In this document: piece by piece, positions 29,101 to 41,100 of the stretch | How positions within the stretch are numbered: the first letter of the stretch is position 1 | Layout of the letters: each line of letters starts with the position of its first letter | NCBI RefSeq assembly: GCF_954871325.1 | Contig: NC_088776.1 | Span: forward strand, 14,012,052 to 14,076,051 | Length of the DNA stretch: 64,000 nt | Origin: Gordionus sp. m RMFG-2023 | Lineage: Eukaryota > Nematomorpha > Gordioida > Chordodea > Parachordodidae | Direction: 5' to 3' | Position numbers and translations under genes: made by a program | The notes under the pieces: model-generated | What the model was told of the DNA's origin: nothing | The model's input: only the letters and a program-made list of their open reading frames with translations | Databases searched by the model: none

Positions 29101-32100
29101 ATTTAAATAAATTTTAAACTTTAATTATTAATTTTTTGAAATATTTTACTTTAGCTTTGCAATGAAACAGTTTCAAATGATCTAGTAGGAAATTTTAATA
29201 TGGTATATAAATATTACGCCAAAATTTGAAATCGATATTAATTCATAAAATAAATTAGTAGCTTATTTATTTCTGCTATGAATATGATAAATTAATGTAA
29301 ATTGAAATATATATATTAATAAGAGGTAGGAATGATTATCAAATAAATATTAATATTCATAAAAAGGTAATATTTTTATAAAATACTTTAGCCGGTATTT
29401 AGATTTTTTGTTTGGGGAGGGCCCTGCTCCTTCCATCCGCTACGTGCGCGCCTGAATTCAATTATATAATTGTACATTTTTGGTAAAAAAAATTAACTTA
29501 CAGCTTAATATTTTAGAAAAGGATTCAAGGTTCGTTCATTACATTATTGGTCTCTACGATTGGCTGATATTTTTTTATTAATTAGCCAATCCGATCTGAT
29601 ATTTCAAATTGGGCAAATTAGTTTTATTATGATACAATGTATATTGGAATAAAATATGTAAATAGTAAATATTTTTTAAAAATTAGAATAATTCATTTGC
29701 TTTATATGCAAATTGATTTTATTGATTAATTTTTAGATTCATTCTATTCCCCATAGAAAATTTTCCCATAATGTTATTATTAAAAATATGATTCTAATCT
29801 GTTGATATCGGTTATGGGCTGATATCCACTTAATATTGATATTGGGTCGAATCCATCTCTAAAAAACTATGTCGATGCCCCTGTAAATTTTATAATCTAT
29901 TTTCTATTTGAATTTTCAAAATATTGCTCATCTGTAGACTGTAAAAAATATTTATCTAGCAATTTTTATTAATTTTATTTACTAACTCTATCGTAAGCTT
30001 ATTCAATAACTAATCGAATAGTAACGAATATGAATAGAAAATTATTCGTTTTTATTCGATTTGAATATTCGAAGAATTGTTAGAGAATAATTCATTTACT
30101 AAATAAATATTCGAATTATTTGTTTTATTTGAATTTAATTATTCGAATAATTCATAGAATATTCAAATTAATCGAAATAATTTACTATATTTTTTAATAA
30201 AATTTAATCATTTGACATTTCTATTGATATCAACATCTTATCATTACTTACTACTTTGCTATATCGTATAACCTGATCCACAATTTTACCTATTTATACA
30301 TTCCATTTTCCTAATTTCATTTTATAGGGTTAGCCTATAATATGAGAGTTTTGGATTAGTTGACTGATTCTATTTGTTATGTATATTTTTAAATTAAAGA
30401 ATGTCTAATTTATTCCATTTTAAAATTCCTCGTTACAACTTTGAATTCTTAAATTTATTCAAAGTTATTAGCAGAGTTCGAAACCTGGGAAAAAAAGAGT
30501 TTTGATTCGAATTAATTTTAGCGGGTTCCAGTTTCCAAAATTTTGAAAAGCGGGTTCTATTTCCAGTTCTAAATCTTTAAAATAAATTAAGTATATAAAC
30601 CCCCTCTAAAAATGATTCACTCAAAATTTTAAATAATATATAAAAATTACTTTACTTGCACTTTTGTTGGAACCGGTTCCTGAAAATTTTATAATGAGGT
30701 TTGATTCCTATAAATTAAAAAAAAAGACTTTCTGGGGTTGCAAACTCTAGTTATAAGTACTAGTGTTATAGATTTAGAGTCTTCAATTTTTCTTTAAAAG
30801 GCATGCCATTTATAATTCTCAGTGTTTAACTAGGCGAGTAGTTTCTGACGAAAACAGAAAAAGAAGACATTTTATTTGAAAGTAAAGGTTATTTTCATAT
30901 TATTTCACATTTTCGCAAATTTATATACAGTCTTTTATAAAGAGCATTTATATTAGAAATAGATCTCATTTTTTTATATAAAAAATATAATGAATATTTA
31001 AATTTATCATTGAAATCTTAATATCAAAATGATGAATTATAATATAGTCATTTCTTTTACACAACTCGATTTCATATAAATATAAATGTGCTTGTATTTA
31101 ATGTCCTCCTTCCTAATATTTTACCAATAATTGTGAGTGTTATTATTCTTTTTCGAAAATGTTATCTAACATTTTATAAATAAAATATTTATCAATAAAT
31201 TTCCTTCCATTTTATAACGATTTCCTTAGATAATTTAATCCAATTTATTTCACATCATGATCACCCTGATAAATTTTTTTCATACTTTTAATTTATTTCG
31301 GTCTTTATTCCCTTGAAATTGCAAGAAAATAATATATTATTATAAGCTAGTTTAGTATGTATCCAAAATTTATCCAATTAAATACTCGATTTGTAGAAAA
31401 ACATATATAAGATGTATATTTTTCTCTATTATATATAATCATAAAGTTTAAAAATTCAGGGATATGTTTCATCTACCCGGCATAATAAATTTTTAAACCT
31501 TAGATAATTTATATATAGCGCATGTTTTTTTAATATTTAAAGAAAGACCTGATTTTGCCGATATACTATTCCAGAATTTCGCTTCAATTTTCGTGTAAAA
31601 TTAATAAAAACTCGTTCTCTTGGGGGAAACGATAAATCGGGATTGTAACTTTATAAAGGGTTAACAATATAACTAAGCATACCTAACTCCATAAATACAT
31701 CTTAAAGGTGCTAGATAAAAAAAATTGGTCTACCGGACATTTTGTTAACGATTTAACGCTAATAATCATATAAATTTCATAATAACTAATCTAAGTAATT
31801 TTCGGTATAGTGGTGAAGGTAATTAGGCTATTTCATCAATTATTCTTTATATTCATGTTCAAACCTAGATATCAAAAGAAATTTAATATTATTATACATA
31901 TTACTAATTCTTAGAATGTACATGCGTTTTACATTTTCATTATCTAATATATATAATCTCCATAATCAAAGCATCTTCTTAATGTATTTAAAATTTAAGG
32001 AGACAGTGTAGTGTTAATTTTTTGCCATCTACCAATATCGAACCATAAACCTCCCGTTTCAAAAGTGAAGGCTTTAAGCGTGCACCAACTTGAATCATGT

Positions 32101-35100
32101 TCAAATTTAAAATATTAATTATATATATTAATAGCTGATGTTTTTAAAATTTTGCCGTTTATTACCATATTTTTGTGAAATAATAATTTTGAAAATTTTT
32201 CCAATCCAGAAGAGAGTTTTTTCCCAAGTCAGGAGATAGATAAATCTCTAAAAACCATGTCTATTTTTTTATTCGTTTTAATGGAATTTATTGTTTTCAT
32301 TATGGGCTAGACATGTTAATGATTGGTATTGCCTAATTTGTATTTTGTTTATTTTTCGAAAGGCACTACCGAATTTATTTATAATATATATTTAAAAAAT
32401 CTTGAATTTTGAAAAACGTCTATGACCTAACCGATAAGAACCTCGCTTTCCAATCCAATGATCTTGGGTTCGAATCCCAGCAAAGATCATGTTTTTTTAA
32501 AATCCAATTTGGTGGTTGTTTTTTTTCTGAATGTATTCATTTATTTTACGTGATACGTGATATATATAGCGCATAGGCTCTCTGACGTCGAATAAACAAC
32601 AGAGCTACGCTAGGTTTTCCTCATTTCCATCTAATTGGAACAGAATTTAATTAGGGTGCAAAGTTAAAAACAATATGAGGAACCTTCTACACGTTTATGT
32701 GGGCAAGCCGCACTACGCGCAACATTTCGAAAAATGTTACAGACGTCCATAGGCTTTAAGAAAAAGAGCGGGGCAGAAAAAAGAGCCTATGCCCAAGAAC
32801 TGCAGTATAAGTTAATTACTTTAAAGGTGGGTTGTGGCTGATTTTAAATTTAAGCTTTTTAGTTAAAGCTGTGAATCATTACTTACTATCAAAAATTAAA
32901 ATTTAAAGTACATACCAATTGAATTACGATTTGTCCTGATCTACTAGCGGCATATACTATGGTTTAGAAAATATTAAGTAGAGATTAACTATATGAATTT
33001 TAATCAAGCTCAGAAATTTTTCATTTAAAATATCTATCCTTAATCCGGAAAAGTTTTTGGAATTTTTACAATTGTTTAATTTTATAAATTGTTTCATATT
33101 TAAGTTATAGTTTTATAATACCATAAAGATTTATATTGTATTCTTTCTTATTATAAGTGTAGAGCCATGTAATGGCATCGTTAACTAGATTATGGTCCGA
33201 GTTCCTTATGATGTGAGCTAGGAATTGGATACGACGTTTCTTTAAGGCAATGTGAATTGGGGTATGTTTTGATGTTCTCCATAGATATTATTTGATATCA
33301 CTTTTGGGTGAAAAATGTCATTAAGGTTCGAGGCAATTATTTATGAATGATTGCAGTCTTGTAATCTCTGTCTTATTGATTTCCCATAAGTCCCCACTAA
33401 ATAGTAATATAGAGATTGTAGTAGAGTTGAAAATTCTGAGTCTGGTGTACACGGAAATCTCTTTGGTTTTCCAAATTTTCATATATTTATAAAAGCCCCT
33501 CTCGTTTTTTGTATTCTTATTTCCAACTCTTCCTTACAGCAACCCCTATTGTCAAGCATAACGCCTAAATATTTAGTTTTGTCTACTATCTAATCACATT
33601 TCCACCAATTGTAAAATTTAGATTTTGGACTGTATTTGGGGAAGAAAGAATGAAAGTTTTTATTAAAGTGAATTTTTAGTCCCATTCTCAGACTTAGGGT
33701 TTCTAATAAGTATAGCAAATTTTTCGTTTCTTCGATACTGTAGACACTACGGCGATGTCATTGGCATATGATATTATCCGATTTTCTAAACGTATGAACC
33801 CATATCAATTAGATTCACGGCTCCCAGGGCTTCTTTTATGATTTTATAAATTATGATATTGAACAAGAGAGGTGAGAGTGTACATTCTTGTTTCACGCCT
33901 TTTTTTATTCTGAAAGGGGGGAGGGGATACCTTATTGTTAATTTTAAAACAAGCAGATAGATTAGAATAGTGTTTTTTTAGGATATAGCTAATATTAGGT
34001 TCAATCCCACATTATTCATTTCTCCATAGATGAAATTGAAAAAGTAATTAAAAAATTGCTCAATAATAAAGATCCTGGGCTTCATAAAATAACGGTCGAA
34101 CATCTCAAAATCGCACCTAGAACTGTATCTTCCTTTCTATTATTTTTAATAAAATTTGGGAAATTTGTAAAACCCCTGAGGAATGGAATAATTCTTTCTG
34201 TGTAATTTTCCCAAGACACAGAATATTTATATGAGAAATATATTTTACTCAGTTATACTCAAAAAATAGTATTCACTCTTAGTCTTAATGGATTGACCTT
34301 GGTCTGAAATAGGATTGAGCGAGATTAAAAAGAATAAAAAATAGATATGGTTTTTAGAGATTTACCTAGCTCCAGATTTGGGAAAAAAAATTCAAAATTA
34401 TCATCGGTTGGCCAGGTTTGAGAAAAAATTTTTAAAATTGTAATGGGCCGGGCTGGACTTGGAATATATTTTTATAAATTATATTGGGCTGGGCTTGGGG
34501 AAATTTTTCAAAATTATTATCAGTGGACGCTTGGGATTTTTTTTCATTATTAAATATGGATCAGGCTTTTACGTGAAACAAATTTTTTTTGCAAGTCTGG
34601 GCTCGGCTTGATCAAAATACCAAGGCTCATAAGATCTGATTTTGTTTGTATTTTAATTTCATTATGATTTTTTTAAATATTTTATTCCAGTCAAATACCA
34701 AAATTATTATGATCTTTGGTTGGGCTTGGGGAAATTTTTTTAATATTAAATATTAGGCATATATGATCAGGAATATTTTAACAAATAATATTGATATGAG
34801 TATCAAGTAAAAGCTTTAAATATATTTTGACTCAAAACATAGCATTTACACTTAGTTTTAATGAATTAGACCTGGCCTGAAGGTAGGAGGGGGTTATAAG
34901 AATAAAAATTGGATATTATTTTCAAATTACAGGTAACAACTATCATAAAAGTAAGGATAAAATTCCCATTCCCCGTCATTTTTGACGGGTTCAGCAAGGC
35001 TGACTAACGGGAGCTCTGGTGCTCTTAGTTATTATATTTTCATTTTGCCGATCAAGAAAGACGAGTCATCACACTTTTCTCCCTTATTTGATGATAGATG

Positions 35101-38100
35101 AATCAGAAATTAAGAATATCTTATGAGATGTAATTCACAAATTTACCTCTTTTTCTCCTAAATTTTAATATTTTTATAAAATATATTTAGTACCATATAC
35201 ACAAACTAACTAATTACAACCCGTCATTCTTGACGGGTTATCAGCTAGTATTATTTATATACAATTCAAAACTTTACATATATAAAATGTATTCGATATA
35301 TCAAAAAGAATAAATAATAAATGAATGGCAATAAAGTGTAGAAGTAGAACATAAATCTAAAAATTAAAAAAATTCATTTGGTATCTACAACGAGTTAATT
35401 GTCACCCTTTACACTATTTTTTCCATTCATTTTCAAATATATTAAAAATACTAAATTACTCAATAAATTGAAAATAAAATATTTCGGGTTATTTTAGCAT
35501 TATTCGTCTAAAACTATTTTTAAATTGTCAAATCAGTTATTAACAAAATAAATCTCCAATGGTGTTTAAGCTATTATCTTTACGGTATGATTATACAAGT
35601 AATATAAATTTTATCCTAACCAACGAAAGTATAAATATAACGCCATCGATATTATAATATTTATATAAGATTTATTTTGTCACTAGATGCCTGTTGTTTA
35701 TTTCTATAATCCATATGGTTTTTACTTTTCTTTTATTTCTTTCCCCATTTTAATCCTTTATTTCTTTCTCTATTATATTTATTATAATTTTTCAAATCTA
35801 TTTTTTTATCCTTCTTTATTTCGACTAAGTGGTGGTTGGAGATGAAGTAGATCGAAGAGGAGATAGAAAGAAATGACAAGGGAAGTGTAAGTTGAGGGAA
35901 AAGAAAAAAAATGGAGAAGTGATGGAATTCCTCTTAGATATATATTACTTTTTACCCTTTATTTCTTATTCACCCTACCGAGTGTTGCATTAGGCTGCTC
36001 TTTTCAAACTCCCACCCTAACCTATTTTACTTAATTATATTAAATATATATAAAAATGAGATATTTTCTAAATACCCATAATTTTTTTATAAAGAAATAT
36101 AAAATTTTTAAGACTTGAAGTTTGGTAGTCTCTCCTGTTAATAGATATTTCAATATTGAATAAAATATAGTTAGGTGTGTTGCGATCGCCGGGGTGGCCT
36201 AATGGGTTAGATGTATGATTGGAAACAGAAAGACGCATAAGACGCAGGTTCAATCCTGGTAAGGAGCATAAAAAACTTTCAGGTTTTTCTTCGATGATTG
36301 ATGTGTAAAGACATATGATAAGATGAATTTCGGAGCTTAGAGATGACACCCCGGTCACCTACAGGCCTGGACAGCCGGGTGCTAAGGATACTTGTTTAAT
36401 AAACAAAATGAAGGAAACAAATGAAAATATGAATATGAAAGTTAGGGCGTTCCCTCCAAGTAAGCAAAGAAGACAAGATTAGCAAGTTTGAATATTGGTA
36501 CACTTAAAGGTAATACTAAAGAATTGGCATCAATGTTGAACAAGAGAATATAGCGTGCATACAAGAGACGAAATGGAAAGGACAGAAGACTTTGATGATT
36601 GGAGATGGGTATAAATTGTACTATAATGGAATTGCTAGCAATAGGAAAGGTGCCGGCATCATTCTTAGTCAAGATCTAACCTCCTCAGAAGTAGAAGTCA
36701 GCAGGATCTCTGATAGACTAATGAAGATAAAACTCTGCATTGGTCAATCAATACTACACATCCTTTCAGTATATGCTCCTCAAACGGGTTGCAAGGAAGA
36801 GAAATATGACTTTAGAGCTATCCTTGATGAAGCTGTAATGGAAACTCTAAGGATGACTTAGTCATAATAGGTGGTGACTTAATGCGCATGTGGGGAAAGC
36901 AAGAGATAGCTACAAAAGGCATCATGGTGGTTTTGGATATGGAGAAAGAAATGATGAAGGAGAGCATGTACTGAAATTTGCGCAAGCCTTCGACCTTGCC
37001 TTAACCAACACCTACTCTAGGAAAAAAGACCATCTAATAACATATGAAAGTGGTACAAGGAAAACACACATAGATTACATGCTAATCTCTCGCAGAAGAT
37101 TAAAAGATGTAATAGACTGCAAAGTCATCACAGGAGAAGATATCGCCGCGCAACACAAGCTACTAGTCATGGATTTACACATTTCAAATAAATCCACTCA
37201 AAATAAGATAAAACTGGAACCGACAGATGCCTTTGCAATCAATGCAAACATTGAAACAATAGATTCCTCACAAGTCATTGAAAAAATGTGGACAGACCTT
37301 TTATCCAGATTAATAGACACTGCCAAATCAACACTAGGCTTGACAAGGGGAGGTAACAAATCATAATAAGAACTATGGTGGTGGAATGAAGAGGTACAAA
37401 CCACTATACAGGAGAAAAAAGCCCTTTATAAAATATGGTACAAATCCAAAAACCCAGATGACAAGACAAGATACAAAAAATCCAAGAGATTAGCTACAAA
37501 GTCGGTGGCTATGGCCAAGTCTATGGTATACAATGACATGTATGAAGATCTACATACCAAAGAAGGGCAAAATAAAATATACAGATTAGCCAAACAGCGA
37601 GAAAAGAATACTAGGGATATAAACGGAGCTCCGAAAGTAATCAAAAATAAAGATGGGAAATTGATAATAAAGGAAAAAGAAATAATGAATAGATGGAAAG
37701 AATATTTTCAGGAGCTTCTCAACTTTAATCCCCACATACTACATCTAGACGAACACTCCCCATGTCAAAACCTTGTACAACCTATAACAGAACAAGAAAT
37801 AATCACATGCCTCAAGCATATGAAAAACAACAAAGCTAGGGGTCCAGATGATATTCCAATAGAAAGCCTTAAAGCACTAGGAGATGAGGGTATACACCTC
37901 CTCGCAAATCTGTACAATAAAATACTGGGAAATAAAGAGATCCCTTAAAAATGGAGGCAGAGCTATCTAGTTCCTATCTTCAAAAATAAAGGGGATCCAC
38001 ACAATTGTCAAAATTACAGGGGCATAAAACTAATGTCACACTGTCTAATACGAAAAAATAATAGATAAGAGATTTAGAGACATAATCGAAATAGGAGAGA

Positions 38101-41100
38101 CTCAGTTTGACTTAATGCCTGGAAGATCAACAACTGATGCTATCCACGCAATTAGGCAAATGAGTGAAAAATACAGGGAAAAGAACAAAAAGCTATACAT
38201 GGCCTTTCTCGATCTAGAAAAGGCCTTCGATAGAATCCCAAGAAAACTTATCTGGTGGGCGCTACGCCACAAAAAGGTTCCCGAAAAATATATAAGAATA
38301 ATACAGGAAATGTATATGGGCCATACAACAATAGTCCGTAGCACAAGAGGTATTTCAGCAGGCTTCACAATAGCCGAAGGAGTTCATTAAGGGTCGGCTC
38401 TCAGTCCACTTCTCTTCATTACAGTAATAGATGTATTAGCACAGTCTATACCTAAAACAGTCCCGTGGAATATGATATTTGCAGATGATATTGTGATATT
38501 TGCCGAATCCAAGGATGAAATGAAAGAAAGATAGTGAGTTGGATAAATATTCTAGAAAAGCACGGACTAAAAGTAAATAGAGAAAAGACGGAGTATGGTG
38601 ATAGAAGGAGATGAAACAGAGAGTATTGATATAAATGAATGGCAGATATCGGCATTTGAAAGCTGCAAATATTTGGGCTCCACTATACAAACAAACGGCA
38701 CAATAGAAAAAGAGATAAAGAGTAAAATAAATCAAGGGTGGTTAAAGTGGAGATTTTTATTTGGAGTGCTATTTGACAAAAGGATCCCACACAAATTAAA
38801 GGGAAAAATTTACAGTTCCATAGTACAACCGACTATTCTATATAGTTCGGAAACATGGCCAACCAAGGAATCAGACGAGAGAAGTCTACAAACTATGGTG
38901 ATGAGAATGCTGAGGATGATAGGGGTAACAAGAAAGGAAAAGTGCGCAGTACAAAAATACCAAGTAGTTTAAAGGTAGTGCCCATTAAGACTAAGTTAAT
39001 GGTAAACAGACTTAGGTGGTATGGGCACACAATGAGAAGGCCTATGAACTACATAGGAAATAAGGTTGAGAGTTTGGAAGTGATGGGCAAACGTAAAAGA
39101 GGAAGGCCAAAACTTCAATGGGGCCGTAAAGTTAGAGTCAATATAAAGAAGTATAAATTAGATAAAAGAGATTGTATGAATAACATAGAGTGGAGAGAGA
39201 TGTTGAAGGAGCTTACCGCCAGAAAAGGTGAAAGCTAAAGAGAAAAAAAAAGTTAGGTGTGTTGCGAATTGAGATGGATATTACAAGAAATTATAAGATT
39301 TTAGAGGTCTACAATAAGCAAGATCAAAAAAAAATTATATAACAGGTGGATGTGTTCTCTTAAATTTTTTATGGACAGGTGATTTACTGAATAGGTATGG
39401 GCAAGGGATTTAAAACAAAGCGCGGTTGGCTTGTAGGCTAAAACCCGCCGATTGCATATTTATATAAATAAAATTATAAGTAAAGACTATAAAAAAAGCC
39501 CAACCAAAAATAGATAAATTATAAATTTGCCCTAATGAAATATGTTAGTGAAATAAATATTTATTAATATTTTCAATCTATAATACACAAATTATTTCGA
39601 ACCCTAATTATAACATACTCTTCTAATATATCGATTTCATTATATCTCTGAAGAAATCATCTCGGTACCACATTCACACTCACACATTAAAAAAATTTTA
39701 TTAAACTACATTTTCATTTGAACATATGTATAATTGTGTGATTGTAGTTTATAATCTAAAAAAATATAATATTGTTAGTGAGGGTTATGTCCAAAATATC
39801 ACCTAGCAAAATATATTAGTTTAAACTCACAAGTACAAATCGTTTAAATAGTTTATAAGATTTTACCGTGCGATGCAAAGACAAAATTTATTAGAGGGAA
39901 AAAATGTTTGGAGATATTACTAAATCGATATAAATTACAACTGAAGTAATATAATTATGTTATAAATAATTTATGGATTAGTTGAAAAAGTATTTCTATG
40001 TTAAGTTTATCTAAAATACCCCCTCCCCCCCTGTAATTATTCAAAATCTAATTTTACCTGAAATGAATTTCAACTTGTATAAAGTAATTACCCTGTAAAT
40101 TTCAGAAAGGATTATTGCCAATTTTGAAACCAATCTTAATTTATGTTGATTTTTATATTATAGATTTTTCGTATAAGTAAAAAACATATAGAAATATATT
40201 TGACTAAATTATCGGAAATTAATAGGGTGTATACTCTGTGCTGGAATTTATTTCAGGTAAAATCACAATTATCAAATTCAAAAATCGCCATGAAAGGATT
40301 CCAGATTTACCTTATTTCAATAAACTTACCGCATATATACTAAATTAATCTACTTTACTAAAGTACTTAAACAAATTAATGGCATATTTAAATTTACATG
40401 TTATTTTTTTTGACAGACAATTTGCTAGTTAAAGTTATATTAGTTAAAATTATATTATATACATTATGTTATATATATATTATATACTAATGCTTAATCT
40501 TCCAATGTTAAAAATTAATTCATCTTATATATTCTTCTTCAATTGTTAGAAACTTATCTATCTCTTTTAGGCATATGAAAACTGAATTTTTACACCATTT
40601 CTAAGTTGATTTTAGCTTACTAAAGCAAACAATAAAAGACGTCGTAATTATATTCTTATATATAAATAAATTAACTGTTTTCAAGTAGACTCTGTAACCT
40701 AGTCGGTGAGTGTTTATATCACTACGATAGTTCTGGGTTCGAATCCAACAAGGATCGTATTTTCTTCTCAAGCCAATTAGGTAGTTCTGTGTTACAGGAG
40801 ATTTAAAGAATATGGGAGGCGACGGCATGATTACATTAATATATATTAAAAAATAGTCTTATTGCATTTTAGTAAAATTTGGTCATTATTTAACCGTAAC
40901 ATTGCCTTGCATTGCATTTATATCTCTTTAAAGCCACCATTTTTGATAAACTTTTAGTTAAAAATATTTTTCTAACATGTTGAAATCTGTCATTTTTCAT
41001 TCATTTAGGTTATTTGGAATGAAATGTTCATAAAGATTTAAAAATCATGATTAATACAATTTAAATTTTAACCAAAAATGACTTTATAAAATTTATTTAA

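Larger units (their letters stand above)
36186..39250 (+). mobile_element. LINE-B, RTE-like retrotransposon with a tRNA-like head
   Basis: Plus-strand non-LTR element flanked by an exact 17-bp direct repeat, AGTTAGGTGTGTTGCGA, at 36169-36185 and 39251-39267. It begins with a tRNA-like segment (A-box near 36195, B-box near 36247), then a leader to about 36,480, then endonuclease and reverse transcriptase in several frames, and ends in a short A-rich tail. The exact duplication argues for a recent insertion, yet the coding region is interrupted by several stops and frame changes. Confidence 0.9.

Noticed and set aside
32423-32490. Functional tRNA gene at 32.4 kb
   Set aside because: Strong B-box, but the flanking tail is shared with 40.7 kb and the acceptor ends do not pair; more likely a SINE.
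34236-34912. LTR element bounded by the two direct repeats
   Set aside because: No coding sequence, primer-binding site or terminal TG...CA pattern was seen between or at the repeats.
36186-36270. Functional tRNA gene at 36.2 kb
   Set aside because: A- and B-boxes are good but no full acceptor stem or cloverleaf forms, and the segment lies inside a LINE target duplication.
37198-38735. Minus-strand open frames over 37.2-38.7 kb
   Set aside because: Shadows of LINE-B endonuclease and RT on the plus strand.
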